Source of the DNA: UBA4742 sp963734965
Lineage (GTDB): Bacteria > Actinomycetota > Acidimicrobiia > Acidimicrobiales > Acidimicrobilacustridaceae
Length of the DNA: 64,000 bases
NCBI GenBank assembly: GCA_963734965.1
Contig: CAVTJK010000003.1
Span: forward strand, 1,302,001 to 1,366,000
Reading direction: 5' to 3'
Positions within the stretch are counted from its first letter, which is position 1. Each line of letters begins with the position of its first letter. The position numbers were made by a program, and so were the translations under genes. Positions 9,333 to 18,488 of the stretch are shown piece after piece. Below the pieces are notes generated by a model. It was not told where the DNA came from and searched no databases. It saw only the letters and a list, made by a program, of their open reading frames with translations.

Positions 9333-11259
9333 GCCGGCGTCTCGACCGGCCACTCGCTCGCTGTCCGAGCGGGGCGCGGTGGCCCTGGCCGGAGTGGTCG
9401 CGCTGGCCGCCTGGTGGTCACCGGCCGTGCCCTGGTGGGTCGTGGCGCTGGCGCTCGCGGTGGCGGCGGTGTGGCGCCGACCGGTCGTGCTCGTCGTGGC
9501 CCTCGGTTTGCTGGCGGCGGCCCTGGGGGCGAGGGCCTGGCAGGGCGCCCACCCGGCGGCGCCCGGTCCGATCGACACGACGGCCACGTTGGTGGGCGAT
9601 CCCCAGTTGGTGTCCGGGGCGGTGGTGGCCGAGGTCCGAGCCGCCGGCCATCACTACGAAGCCTGGGCCCGAGGCCGGGCCGGAGCCGTGCTGAACCAGC
9701 GGGCCGCAGGCCAGTCGGTCCGGCTGACGGGACACGTCGTCGCGCGCCCGGCCGGCGACGACCTCGAGGCTCGACGTCACGTGATCGGCTCCATCTCGGT
9801 CACCGACGCGGTGGCCGGTGACGACGGCGGGCCGGTCGCTCGTCTGGCCAATGCCGCCCGAGGGGTGGTCCTGGCCGGCGGCGAGCCGCTGGCACCCAGT
9901 CGGCGGGCCTTGTACGGCGGCTTCGTGCTCGGTGACGAGCGGGGCCAGACCGAGGTGCTGGCCGCCGACTTCCGAGGCTCGGGCTTGAGCCATCTGCTGG
10001 TCGTGTCGGGAGAGAACGTCGCGTTCGTGCTGGCCGCCGCCAGCCCCCTGCTCAAGCGCCTCGGCGCCAGATCGCGGTGGATGGCCACGATCGGTGTCCT
10101 GGTGCTGTTCGCGCTGATGACCAGGTTCGAGCCGTCGGTGTTGCGCGCCACGGCCATGGCCATGATCGCCATCTCGGCGTGGTCGCTCGGCCGCGCGGCC
10201 AGCACGGTGAGGGTGCTCGCCCTGGCCGTCACCGCCGTGCTGCTCATCGACCCGATGCTGGTGGGAGTGGCCGGGTTCCAGCTCTCGGTGGCCGCGGCCG
10301 CCGGCATCGTCGTGATGGCCCGACCGCTCGCCGCACACCTGCCGCTCCCGGCGCTGGTCGCTCGGCCGTTGGCCGTCACCATGGCGGCCCAGGTCACCGT
10401 CGCCCCGATCCTCATCGCGCTCTACGGCGGTGTGCCGGTCGCGACGATCCCGGCCAACCTGTTGGCCGAGCCGGCGGCGGCGATCCTCATGGCCTGGGGT
10501 CTCACCGTGGGCGTCGTCGCCGGACTGGTCGGAGGCTCGGTGGCCGCCATCCTCCAGGCGCCGGCGGACTGGCTCACCTGGTGGGTCGAGACCGTCGCCC
10601 GCTGGGCGGCGGCCGCGCCGTTGGGTCAGCTCTCGTCGCTCGGACTGGGCCTGGCCGTCACCGCCGGCCTCGTCGCCGTGCTCTGCGCTCGGCGCGGCCG
10701 GATGGGTTGGGCCCGGATGGGCTGGATCGCCCTCGTGGCGGTCTTGGCCGGGCCCGCCGTGGCGCTGTCGACGGCCGTGCCGGCGCGGCAGGCGGCGCTG
10801 GGCGATGCGGCCACCTTGTGGAGCTCGCCGGGCCGAACGGCGCCCCGGGCGGAGGTCCTGGTGCTCAGCGCCCGAGCTCGGGTCCGACCGGTGCTCGACG
10901 GACTCCGATCCCGCGGCGTCAACCGGATCGCGCTGCTCGTCGCGGCCAGTGGAGGGACGACGACCGCCGCTCTCGTGGCCGCCATCGGCGAGCGGATCCG
11001 GATCGACCGCGTGTGGGGACCGGCGCCTCCGCCGGCTCGGTCCGAGGCCCCGCCGTCGGCGCCGATCGGGGAGACCCCGGCGGTGGGCGCGGTGGCCGAG
11101 GTCGGCCAGCTCAGCGTCGAGGTCACGAGCGTGCGCCCACACCTCGTGGTCCGGGTCTCGACCGGACCGTGGCCACCGCGCCCGGCGGCGATGGCCGGTA
11201 CGCGCCCCGTGGCCACCCGGTCCCGGCCGCCGGTGGGACCGGATGGGTGTCCGGTGTAG
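9319..11259 (+). CDS. comEC: ComEC/Rec2 competence channel without a recognisable metallo-beta-lactamase domain
   Basis: About 646 residues from ATG at 9319, which overlaps the end of comEA; the longer in-frame reading upstream is antisense to nothing useful and merely shadows comEA. The N-terminal DUF4131-like region and the central competence domain are clear (FRGSGLSHLLVVSGENVAFV, followed by many membrane helices). After the last helices (near 10800) about 150 residues remain, without the HxHxDH metal site of the usual C-terminal nuclease-like domain; the region is short and rich in Ala, Arg and Pro. ComEC forms the inner-membrane channel for single-stranded DNA uptake. With comEA, it suggests natural transformation or a relict of it; no pilus genes lie in the window. 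Confidence 0.9.
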   Translation: MSGSEPASRPATRSLSERGAVALAGVVALAAWWSPAVPWWVVALALAVAAVWRRPVVLVVALGLLAAALGARAWQGAHPAAPGPIDTTATLVGDPQLVSGAVVAEVRAAGHHYEAWARGRAGAVLNQRAAGQSVRLTGHVVARPAGDDLEARRHVIGSISVTDAVAGDDGGPVARLANAARGVVLAGGEPLAPSRRALYGGFVLGDERGQTEVLAADFRGSGLSHLLVVSGENVAFVLAAASPLLKRLGARSRWMATIGVLVLFALMTRFEPSVLRATAMAMIAISAWSLGRAASTVRVLALAVTAVLLIDPMLVGVAGFQLSVAAAAGIVVMARPLAAHLPLPALVARPLAVTMAAQVTVAPILIALYGGVPVATIPANLLAEPAAAILMAWGLTVGVVAGLVGGSVAAILQAPADWLTWWVETVARWAAAAPLGQLSSLGLGLAVTAGLVAVLCARRGRMGWARMGWIALVAVLAGPAVALSTAVPARQAALGDAATLWSSPGRTAPRAEVLVLSARARVRPVLDGLRSRGVNRIALLVAASGGTTTAALVAAIGERIRIDRVWGPAPPPARSEAPPSAPIGETPAVGAVAEVGQLSVEVTSVRPHLVVRVSTGPWPPRPAAMAGTRPVATRSRPPVGPDGCPV

Positions 11260-11268
11260 GTTCGCCGC

Positions 11269-12099
11269 GTGTTCCTGGCCCTCGGTCCCCATCGCTTCGA
11301 CGTGACCCATCGGGCCCTCGTGATGGGCATCTTGAACCGGACGCCGGACTCGTTCTACGACCGAGGTCGCTACTACGACTTCGACGCCTTCCTGCGCCAG
11401 GCCGAGCAGTTGGTGGTCGACGGGGCCGACTTCCTCGATGTCGGAGGGGTGAAGGCCGGACCCGGTGAGGAGGTCACCGAGGCCGAGGAGCTGGAACGGG
11501 TCGTGCCCGCGATCGAGGCGCTGCGAGCCCGGTTCGACCTGCCGTTGTCGATCGACACGTGGCGCGCCTCGGTGGCCGAGGCCGGATTCGCCGCCGGTGC
11601 GGTGGTGGGCAACGACATCAGCGGCTTCGCCGACCCGGACTACCTCGGCGTCTGTGCGACAGCCGAGGCCTCCGTGGTGGCCACCCACATCCGTCTGGCC
11701 CCCAGGGTCCCCGACCCTGATCCCGTGTATGACGACGTGGTGGTGGCGGTGTGCTCGTTCCTCGCGGACCGAGCGGCGGCCGCCGAAGCGGCGGGGATCC
11801 CGCCGGAGCGGATCATGGTCGACGCCGGGCTCGATCTCGGCAAGACCGAGCCCCAGTCCGTCGAGCTCCTGCGCCGCTCGGATCAACTGGCCGAGCTCGG
11901 CTATCCCGTGTTCCTGTCGGCCTCGAACAAGCGCTTCCTGTGGCGGCTGCTCGATGTCGAGGTCGATCAGGCCGCGTGGGGGACCGTCGCCGCCCACGCC
12001 CTCGGCATCGGCCTCGGCTGTCGCGTGCTGCGGTCCCACGATGCCAAGGCCGGTCGCCGAGTGGCCGATGTGATGGCGGCCGTGCTCGAGGCGTCGTGA
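11269..12099 (+). CDS. FolP2-type dihydropteroate synthase homologue
   Basis: 276 residues, GTG start 9 bases after comEC. The dihydropteroate synthase barrel is clear: MGILNRTPDSFYDRG, DFLDVGGVKAGPGEEV, LSIDTWRASVAEAG, VVGNDISGF, VDAGLDLGKTEPQS, LSASNKRFLWR and VLRSHDAKAGRR. The motifs NRTPDSFYD, DVGGVKAGPG, SxDTWRA and SNK match mycobacterial FolP2 (Rv1207) better than canonical FolP (DIGGESTRPG, SRK). FolP2 of mycobacteria is reported not to replace FolP1, so the reaction is uncertain. It lies between comEC and holA, an unusual position, and overlaps the holA start by one base. Confidence 0.8.
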   Translation: MFLALGPHRFDVTHRALVMGILNRTPDSFYDRGRYYDFDAFLRQAEQLVVDGADFLDVGGVKAGPGEEVTEAEELERVVPAIEALRARFDLPLSIDTWRASVAEAGFAAGAVVGNDISGFADPDYLGVCATAEASVVATHIRLAPRVPDPDPVYDDVVVAVCSFLADRAAAAEAAGIPPERIMVDAGLDLGKTEPQSVELLRRSDQLAELGYPVFLSASNKRFLWRLLDVEVDQAAWGTVAAHALGIGLGCRVLRSHDAKAGRRVADVMAAVLEAS

Positions 12100-13184
12100 T
12101 GGACCTCGACCTGGACGCTCCGATCCACCTCGTGCGCGGCGATGATCCCGTGCTGATCGCCGATGCCCTCGATGACCTGGTGGGGGCGGCCGTCGGAGAC
12201 GGCGACCGGGCGCTCACGCTCACCGAGCTCGACGCCGCCGCCTTCGAGGACGATCGCGGCACCTATTCGATCGGCCCCCTGGTCGATGCCGCCCAGACAC
12301 CGCCCATGCTGACCGACCGTCGCGTGGTCGTCGGCCGGCACGGGGCGGTGTTCTCGACGGCCGACTCGGTGGCCCCGCTGGTGCGCTACCTCGAGGACCC
12401 CCTGCCCACGACGGTGCTGATCCTCGTGTGGGAGAAGGGTCCTCGCTCGGGGGCACGGGTCGCGCCCGTCCCGAAGAAGTTGGCCGACGCCATCAAGGCC
12501 GCCGGAGGGGCCTCGATCGACACCAAGCCGGGAACTGGTCGCCAGCGGACCGACTGGTTGACCGAGCACCTCAAGGACGCCCCGGTGCAGTTCGACGCCG
12601 CCGCCAAGGCTCGCCTCGTCGACCACCTCGGTGAGGACGTCAGCCGGCTCCCCATCCTGCTCGACACGTTCGAGAGCGCCTTCGGGCCGGGGGCCCGCCT
12701 GGGGGAGGACGACATCGAGCCCTTCCTGGGCGACGCCGGTGATGTGGCACCGTGGGATCTCACCGATGCCATCGACCGCGGCGACCCCCAGGCGGCGTTG
12801 GGGGTCTTGGCGCGGATGCTCGGCAGCGGTCGCCATCCTCTCCAGATCACCGCCAGCCTGCACGGCCACTACCAGCGCATGCTGCGCCTCGACGGCGCGG
12901 AGGTCAGCACCGAGGCCCAAGCCGCCGAGCTGTTGGGCATGAAGGGCTCGACCTTCCCGGCGCGCAAGGCCCTCGATCAGAGCACCAAGTTGGGCTCGGG
13001 GCGGATCCAGGAGTTCATCGTGTTGCTGGCCGACGCCGATCTCGACCTCCGCGGCGCCAAGGCGTGGTCGCCCGAGCTGGTCGTCGAGGTGCTGGTGGCC
13101 CGGCTGGCCAGTCGCACGCCGAACCGAAGCGCCCGGGGCTCGTCGCGGCGCCGAGCCGCCGGGGCCCGATCGGCCCGCGGCTGA
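12099..13184 (+). CDS. holA: DNA polymerase III subunit delta
   Basis: 361 residues; ATG at 12099 shares one base with the stop of the folP2-like gene (TGATG). The N-terminal domain begins IHLVRGDDPVLIADALDDLV, where family members carry a degenerate nucleotide-binding loop. The middle and C-terminal helical domains fit HolA (LLDTFESAFGPGARLGEDDI, ALGVLARMLGSGRHPLQITA, and the late segment EFIVLLADADLDLRGAKAW). HolA is the wrench subunit of the clamp loader that opens the beta sliding clamp. The comEC-holA-rpsT-lepA order is typical of actinobacteria and firmicutes. The tail is a short Arg/Ser/Ala extension. Confidence 0.9.
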   Translation: MDLDLDAPIHLVRGDDPVLIADALDDLVGAAVGDGDRALTLTELDAAAFEDDRGTYSIGPLVDAAQTPPMLTDRRVVVGRHGAVFSTADSVAPLVRYLEDPLPTTVLILVWEKGPRSGARVAPVPKKLADAIKAAGGASIDTKPGTGRQRTDWLTEHLKDAPVQFDAAAKARLVDHLGEDVSRLPILLDTFESAFGPGARLGEDDIEPFLGDAGDVAPWDLTDAIDRGDPQAALGVLARMLGSGRHPLQITASLHGHYQRMLRLDGAEVSTEAQAAELLGMKGSTFPARKALDQSTKLGSGRIQEFIVLLADADLDLRGAKAWSPELVVEVLVARLASRTPNRSARGSSRRRAAGARSARG

Positions 13185-13204
13185 GCGTCAGGCGGGGGTG
13201 AGCG

Positions 13205-13468
13205 TCAGGACGAGGTGGCGTTCAGGCGCTTGGCCAGGCGGGACTTGCGGCGAGCGGCCTGGTTCTTGTGGATCACGCCGGTGCTGGCCGCCTTGTCGAG
13301 GCGCTTGATGGCCAGGCGGGCCAGCTCGTCGGCGTTCTCGGCGCCCTCGTCGGCGGCGGCCGTGGCGACCTTGGTGCGGGTCTTCAGCTCCGAGCGCACG
13401 GCCTTGTTGCGGACGCGGCGCTTCTCGTTCTGCTTGTTCCGCTTGATCTGGCTCTTGATGTTGGCCAC
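13205..13468 (-). CDS. rpsT: Small ribosomal subunit protein bS20
   Basis: 87 residues, matching S20 along its full length: start MANIKSQIKRNKQNEKRRVR, then VRSELKTRTKVATAA and the conserved end GVIHKNQAARRKSRLAKRLN. It binds 16S rRNA in the small subunit. It is encoded on the opposite strand to holA and lepA, the usual arrangement. A promoter-like sequence lies 37-65 bases upstream. Confidence 0.97.
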   Translation of the reverse strand: MANIKSQIKRNKQNEKRRVRNKAVRSELKTRTKVATAAADEGAENADELARLAIKRLDKAASTGVIHKNQAARRKSRLAKRLNATSS

Positions 13469-13504
13469 GGGTGTCCTGTTGTCTGCGTTCTGATGGGCCG
13501 AGCG

Positions 13505-13533
13505 ATGATAGCGGCCCCGAGGCCCGGAGTCAC
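13505..13533 (-). promoter_or_regulatory. Predicted vegetative promoter of rpsT
   Basis: Read on the minus strand, GTGACT (13533-13528) and TATCAT (13510-13505) are separated by exactly 17 bases. They match the housekeeping -35 (TTGACA, 4 of 6) and -10 (TATAAT, 5 of 6) boxes and lie just upstream of the rpsT start at 13468. Confidence 0.5.
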
Positions 13534-13694
13534 ACCCACCCCTGCGTCGCCTGACTCGGTCGGGGCCGCGATCCGGCGGTGATGGCGGGTCGGTTGTGCG
13601 CCACGAGCCGTCGGTGTGCGTACCGTTGCAGGTGGCGCGCCCAGATCCGAGCCCGCCCGTCCGCGACCCGACCCTGGAAACGAAGTCCTTTTCG

Positions 13695-15491
13695 GTGCCT
13701 GATCATCCGGCGACGCTCAGTCGCTATCGCAATCTGTCGATCATCGCTCACGTCGATCACGGCAAGAGCACGCTGGCTGACCGCATGCTCGAGATCTGCG
13801 GCGCCGTCGATCCTCGCGACATGAGGGCGCAGTACCTCGACTCGATGGATCTCGAACGCGAGCGAGGCATCACCATCAAGCTCCAGAGCGTCCGGCTGGA
13901 CTACCGCGATCACGTCGTGAACCTGATCGACACGCCGGGCCACGTGGACTTCGGCTACGAGGTCTCGCGGTCGCTGGCCGCGTGCGAGGGCGTCATCCTG
14001 CTGGTCGATGCGGCCCAGGGCATCGAGGCCCAGACCCTCGCCAACTGCTACCTCGCGCTCGAGAACGACCTCGAGATCGTGGCCGCGCTCAACAAGATCG
14101 ACCTGCCGGCGGCCGACCCCGACCGGTACGCGGCCGAGATCGAGAACGTCCTCGGCCTGGCCGCGTCCGACATCCTGCGCGTGAGCGCCAAGACCGGCGA
14201 AGGGGTGGCCGAGCTGCTCGACGCCGTCATCGAACGCATTCCGGCGCCGGTCGGCGACGCCGACGCGCCGTTGCAGGCGCTCATCTTCGATTCGCACTTC
14301 GACCAGTACCGCGGCGTGATCAGCTCGATCCGGGTGATGAACGGCCAGCTGCGCACGGGCGCCCGACTCCAGTTCGTGCAGGCCAAGGCGACCTACGACG
14401 CCGACGAGGTCGGCGTGCGCCGACCCGACCCGACCCCGGTGGCCGAGCTGGGTCCGGGTGAGGTCGGGTACCTCATCGCCGGGATCAAGGACGTCGGCGA
14501 GGCCCGTTCCGGTGAGACCGTGACCGAGTCGGGCCGCCCGGCCCCACCGCTGGAGGGCTACAAGCTGCCCAAGCCGATGGTCTTCTGCGGCCTGTATCCG
14601 GTCGACGGGGACGAGTTCGCCAACCTCCGCGAGGCGCTCGAACGGCTCAGGCTGAACGACTCGAGCTTCACGTACGCGCCCGAGACGTCGGGCGCGCTCG
14701 GCTTCGGGTTCCGTTGCGGATTCCTCGGTCTGTTGCACATGGAGATCATCCGTGAACGGCTCGAGCGCGAGTTCGACCTCAGCCTCATCGCAACGGCGCC
14801 GTCGGTCGAGTACCAGGTGCGCCGGATCGGCGGCGAGGAGCTCCTGATCGACAACCCGAGCGAGATGCCTCCGCCCGGCGAGATCGAGTGGATCGCCGAG
14901 CCGTTCCTGACGACCACCATCCTCACCCCGACCACCTACACCGGCACGCTGATGGAGCTGTGCCAGTCGAGGCGGGGGGAGATGGGCAAGCTCGAGTACC
15001 TGTCGCCCGAACGAGTCGAGCTCGTGTACCGGCTGCCGCTGGCCGAGGTGGTCATGGACTTCTTCGACCAGCTCAAGAGCCGCACCCAGGGCTATGCCAG
15101 CCTCGACTACGAGCCCGACGGCTATGACCAGTCGAACCTGGTCAAGGTCGACATCCTGCTCAACGGGATGGCGGTCGACGCCTTCAGCACCATCGTGCAC
15201 CGCGACAAGTCCTATGACTACGGCCGACGGATGAGCGAGAAGCTGCGCGAGCTGATCCCGCGTCAGATGTTCGACGTGCCGATCCAGGCCGCCATCGGTG
15301 GACGGATCATCAGCCGTGAGACGGTGAAGGCGAAGCGCAAGGACGTGCTGGCCAAGTGCTACGGCGGGGACATCTCCCGCAAGCGCAAGCTGCTCGAGAA
15401 GCAGAAGGAGGGCAAGAAGCGCATGAAGAGCATCGGCCGCGTGGAGGTCCCCCAAGAGGCCTTCATCGCCGCCTTGCGCCTCGACGACTGA
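13695..15491 (+). CDS. lepA: Elongation factor 4 (LepA), ribosome back-translocase GTPase
   Basis: 598 residues from GTG at 13695, the start that gives the usual family length; a longer reading from 13596 has no family resemblance in its extension. GTPase motifs are intact: AHVDHGKSTLADRM (G1), ERGITIK (G2), DTPGHVDFG (G3) and NKIDLP (G4). The LepA-specific C-terminal domain is present (ETVKAKRKDVLAKCYGGDIS, RKRKLLEKQKEGKKRMK). EF4 acts on stalled or mistranslocated ribosomes. Divergent from rpsT. Confidence 0.96.
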   Translation: MPDHPATLSRYRNLSIIAHVDHGKSTLADRMLEICGAVDPRDMRAQYLDSMDLERERGITIKLQSVRLDYRDHVVNLIDTPGHVDFGYEVSRSLAACEGVILLVDAAQGIEAQTLANCYLALENDLEIVAALNKIDLPAADPDRYAAEIENVLGLAASDILRVSAKTGEGVAELLDAVIERIPAPVGDADAPLQALIFDSHFDQYRGVISSIRVMNGQLRTGARLQFVQAKATYDADEVGVRRPDPTPVAELGPGEVGYLIAGIKDVGEARSGETVTESGRPAPPLEGYKLPKPMVFCGLYPVDGDEFANLREALERLRLNDSSFTYAPETSGALGFGFRCGFLGLLHMEIIRERLEREFDLSLIATAPSVEYQVRRIGGEELLIDNPSEMPPPGEIEWIAEPFLTTTILTPTTYTGTLMELCQSRRGEMGKLEYLSPERVELVYRLPLAEVVMDFFDQLKSRTQGYASLDYEPDGYDQSNLVKVDILLNGMAVDAFSTIVHRDKSYDYGRRMSEKLRELIPRQMFDVPIQAAIGGRIISRETVKAKRKDVLAKCYGGDISRKRKLLEKQKEGKKRMKSIGRVEVPQEAFIAALRLDD

Positions 15492-15533
15492 GGGCGGGGG
15501 TCGGCCGGGGGCGGTCATGCGGGCTGTCCTGCA

Positions 15534-15560
15534 TCAGCACTCGGTATCATCGACTGCTAG
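15534..15560. promoter_or_regulatory. CIRCE-type operator for HrcA
   Basis: The sequence TCAGCACTC (15534-15542), a 9-base spacer and GACTGCTAG (15552-15560) match the CIRCE consensus TTAGCACTC-N9-GAGTGCTAA at 8 of 9 and 7 of 9 positions with the exact spacer. It lies 37 bases before the hrcA ATG. The spacer contains TATCAT, a plausible -10 box, so bound HrcA would cover the promoter. This predicts heat-shock autoregulation of hrcA-dnaJ. Confidence 0.8.
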
Positions 15561-15597
15561 CCGGCCCCTCGATCAGGAACGGGCCGGCGACCTCATC

Positions 15598-16656
15598 ATG
15601 GCTGAGCACCCCGAACATCCCGACGACCGCGACCAGCCTGACGAGCGCAAGGCCGCTGTCTTGCGCGCCGTCGTGGCCACCTACATCGAGACGGCCCAGC
15701 CTGTGGGGTCGGGCCTGGTGGCCAAGGCGCCGGGGGTGGCGGTGTCGCCGGCCACCGTGCGCAACGACATGGCCGCCCTCGAACAGGACGGCTACCTCCA
15801 CCAGCCCCACACGAGCGCGGGTCGCGTCCCGACCGACAAGGGGTATCGCTTCTTCGTCGACCGCCTGGCTCCCGGTGCGCCGCTGGACGCGGCGGACTCG
15901 CAACAGGTGCGAGCGTTCTTCGCCAAGACCCACGGCGAGCTCGAGCAGATGCTGGCCGACACGAGCCGGCTGCTCTCCAACCTCACGCAGTACGCCGCGG
16001 TGGTGGTCGGCCCTCCGACCGAGGCCGCCTCGATCCGCTCCGTCCAGCTCGTGGGACTCGCGCCGCGCGTCGCGCTCGTGGTGCTCGTGTTGTCCAACGG
16101 CGCGGTCGACAAGCACACGATCGACTTCGACCACGACGTGGACGAGGTCACCTTGGCCGCCGCCGGGGCCCGCCTGGCTCAGCACCTCACCGGCGAGCCG
16201 TTGGCGTCGGCCATGACCGCCGCCGCCGAGCTGGCCGACCGGCCCGCCACGGCGGCGACCGACCCCGTCGTGAGCGTCGTGCGCCTCGCGCTCGACGTGC
16301 TCGCCGCCGATCACTCGTCGGCCGAGCACGTGTACATCGGCGGGACGTCCCGCATGGCCTCCGCCTTCGACGCGGTGGCGACGGTGAGCGAGGTCCTGAC
16401 GATCCTCGAGCAGCAGTACGTCGTGGTGTCGCTGCTCCAGGACGTCCTCGACCGGGGCTTGCACGTCGCCATTGGCACCGAGACCGGCATGGCCCCCCTG
16501 GCCGACTGCTCGGTCGTGGTCGCCCCGTACGCCGTCGAGGGCGAGCCGGCCGGCACGATCGGCGTGCTCGGGCCCACCCGGATGAACTACCCGCAGGCGC
16601 TGGCGGCGGTGGCCGTGGTCGGCCAGCGCCTCGGCCGGCACCTGAGCGAGGGGTAG
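15598..16656 (+). CDS. hrcA: Heat-inducible transcription repressor HrcA
   Basis: 352 residues from ATG at 15598. The winged helix-turn-helix at the N-terminus is clear (AVLRAVVATYIETAQPVGSG, SPATVRNDMAALEQDGYLHQ, HTSAGRVPTDKGYR) and a GAF-like dimerisation region follows. The C-terminal conserved segment (IGVLGPTRMNYPQALAAV) is intact. HrcA represses class I heat-shock genes through CIRCE, which is present just upstream. dnaJ starts 2 bases after the stop, so the two form an operon, probably including rsmE. Confidence 0.95.
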   Translation: MAEHPEHPDDRDQPDERKAAVLRAVVATYIETAQPVGSGLVAKAPGVAVSPATVRNDMAALEQDGYLHQPHTSAGRVPTDKGYRFFVDRLAPGAPLDAADSQQVRAFFAKTHGELEQMLADTSRLLSNLTQYAAVVVGPPTEAASIRSVQLVGLAPRVALVVLVLSNGAVDKHTIDFDHDVDEVTLAAAGARLAQHLTGEPLASAMTAAAELADRPATAATDPVVSVVRLALDVLAADHSSAEHVYIGGTSRMASAFDAVATVSEVLTILEQQYVVVSLLQDVLDRGLHVAIGTETGMAPLADCSVVVAPYAVEGEPAGTIGVLGPTRMNYPQALAAVAVVGQRLGRHLSEG

Positions 16657-16658
16657 GC

Positions 16659-17781
16659 GTGGCGCCCGGTTCGACTGACTACTACGAGCTGCTCGAGGTG
16701 TCGCGACAAGCGACACCCGACGAGATCAAGCGCGCCTTTCGCCGCTTGGCTCGTGAGCTGCACCCCGACGCCAACCCCGGCGACGCCGAGGCCGAGAGGC
16801 GGTTCAAGGAGGTCGCCCTGGCCTATGAGACGCTGAGTGACCCTGATCGGCGCCAGCGCTACGACATGTTCGGGCCCGAAGGGGCGGCGGCGGCGGGTCA
16901 GCCCGGAGGTTTCACCGGGGGCCTGGGCGATCTGTTCGACGCCTTCTTCAACAACGCCGGCTTCGGCGGCGACCAGAGGGGTGGGCCCCGGCCGGCGCAG
17001 GGAGCCGATCTCGAAGCGGTCATCGACATCAGCTTCACCGAGGCCGTGTTCGGGACCGAGGCGCCGGTCACGGTGCGGACCGCGGTGGCCTGCGACGATT
17101 GCGAGGCGACGGGCGCGGCGCCCGGCACGTCCGCCTCGACCTGCGCCGAGTGCGGGGGAGCGGGCCAGGTCCGCCGGGTGCGCCAGTCGCTGCTCGGGCA
17201 GATGGTCACGGCCAGCCCGTGCCCGCGATGCGGCGGTCTCGGCAGCGTCGTCGAATCGCCGTGCCCCACCTGCAACGGCGAGGGTCGCCGCGTCGATTCG
17301 CTGACCTACACCGTCGACGTGCCCGCCGGCATCGACGACGGGTCGACGCTGCGACTGACCGGACGCGGGGCGATCGGTCCCGCGCGGCGGCGGGATCGGC
17401 GACCTCTACGTCCACGTGCGGGTCCGTCCCCACGAGCGGTTCGTCCGTCATCGCTACGACCTCGCCTACGACCTGCACCTGTCCATGAGCCAGGCCGCCC
17501 TGGGCGCTCATCTGGCCTTCGAGACCCTGGACGGCACGGAGGATCTCGTGATCCCGCGCGGGACCCAGTCCGGTCGGATCTTCCGGCTGCGTGGTCGCGG
17601 GGTGCCCCACGTCGAGGGACGCGGGCGGGGCGACCTGCTCGTCCAGGTCACCGTCGACACGCCGATCGGGCTCAGCGACGACGAGGAGCGGTTGTTGCGC
17701 GAGTTCGCCGAGTCGCGCGGCGACGAGGTCGGTCCGGCCGACGCCAGCCTGTTGTCCAAGATCCGTTCGGCCTTCCGGTAG
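16659..17781 (+). CDS. dnaJ: Chaperone DnaJ with zinc-finger region; one frameshift
   Basis: GTG at 16659. The J domain carries HPD (ARELHPDANPG), then comes a Gly/Phe-rich segment (FDAFFNNAGFGG), four zinc-binding CxxCxGxG-type repeats (CDDC, CAEC, CPRC, CPTC) and the client-binding C-terminal domains. The frame changes near 17380, in a run reading CCCGCGCGGCGGCGGG; dropping one base restores the family sequence GAIGP-RGGGIGDLYVHV. This is probably a sequencing error in GC repeats. The second part runs in the new frame to TAG at 17779-17781. DnaJ is the DnaK co-chaperone; dnaK and grpE are not in the window, so this is the hrcA-linked dnaJ2-type copy. Confidence 0.93.
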
Positions 17782-17789
17782 CGCCCCCG

Positions 17790-18488
17790 GTGCCCAGTGA
17801 TCCGGAAGGGGACAGCCCTGACGGGCGCGGCGGACCGCACGTCTTCGTCTCCGATCTCGAACGACCGCGGGTGTCGCCCGAGGACCGCCATCATCTTGAA
17901 CGGGTGCTGCGCCTCCGCACGGGTGGCGAGCTGACCGTGGCCGACGGAGCCGGCAGCTGGCGGGTCTGTCGGTTCGGGGTGGAGCTCGAACCGCAGGGTC
18001 CGGTGCGGCACCAGCCCGCGCCCTCACCACCGGTGACCATCGGATTCGCCTTGGTGAAGGGCCAGCGTCCCGAGTTGGTCGTGCAGAAGCTGACCGAGCT
18101 CGGCGTCGACCGGATCATCCCGTTCGCCGCCGCCCGCTCGGTCGTGCGTTGGCGCGATCAGCGCGCCGCCGGCCACATCGAGCGGCTCCGCCGGGTCGCC
18201 CGGGAGGCCGCGATGCAGTCGAGGCGGTGCTGGTTGCCCGACATCAGCGAAGCGGTCGACTTCGCCGAGGTGGCGAGCGGCGCCAACGTGGCGCTGGCTG
18301 AGCGCGACGGTCATCCCCCCTCCCTCGACCACCCCACGATCCTGGTCGGCCCCGAGGGCGGGTGGACCGACGAGGAGCGGGGACGCGTGGCCCACCACGT
18401 CGTGTTGAGCGACCAGGTGCTGCGGGTCGAGACGGCGGCCATCGCCGCCGCCGTCCTGTTGGGTGCCCTGCGGCGCAAGCTCGTGTGA
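17790..18488 (+). CDS. rsmE: 16S rRNA (uracil1498-N3)-methyltransferase RsmE
   Basis: 232 residues from GTG at 17790, eight bases after dnaJ. It has the N-terminal PUA-like domain (PHVFVSDLERPR, HHLERVLRLRTGGELTVADG) and the SPOUT methyltransferase knot (TIGFALVKGQRPELVVQKLT, ELGVDRIIPFAAARSVVRW, ILVGPEGGWTDEE, VLRVETAAIAA). RsmE methylates U1498 of 16S rRNA. The hrcA-dnaJ-rsmE order is common in actinobacteria. Confidence 0.95.
   Translation: MPSDPEGDSPDGRGGPHVFVSDLERPRVSPEDRHHLERVLRLRTGGELTVADGAGSWRVCRFGVELEPQGPVRHQPAPSPPVTIGFALVKGQRPELVVQKLTELGVDRIIPFAAARSVVRWRDQRAAGHIERLRRVAREAAMQSRRCWLPDISEAVDFAEVASGANVALAERDGHPPSLDHPTILVGPEGGWTDEERGRVAHHVVLSDQVLRVETAAIAAAVLLGALRRKLV

Noticed and set aside
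9418..12039. Long open frame (about 870 codons) on the minus strand
   Set aside because: It lies antisense to comEC and folP2-like, has a Gly/Arg/His/Asp-rich composition without domains, and arises from the high GC bias of third positions.
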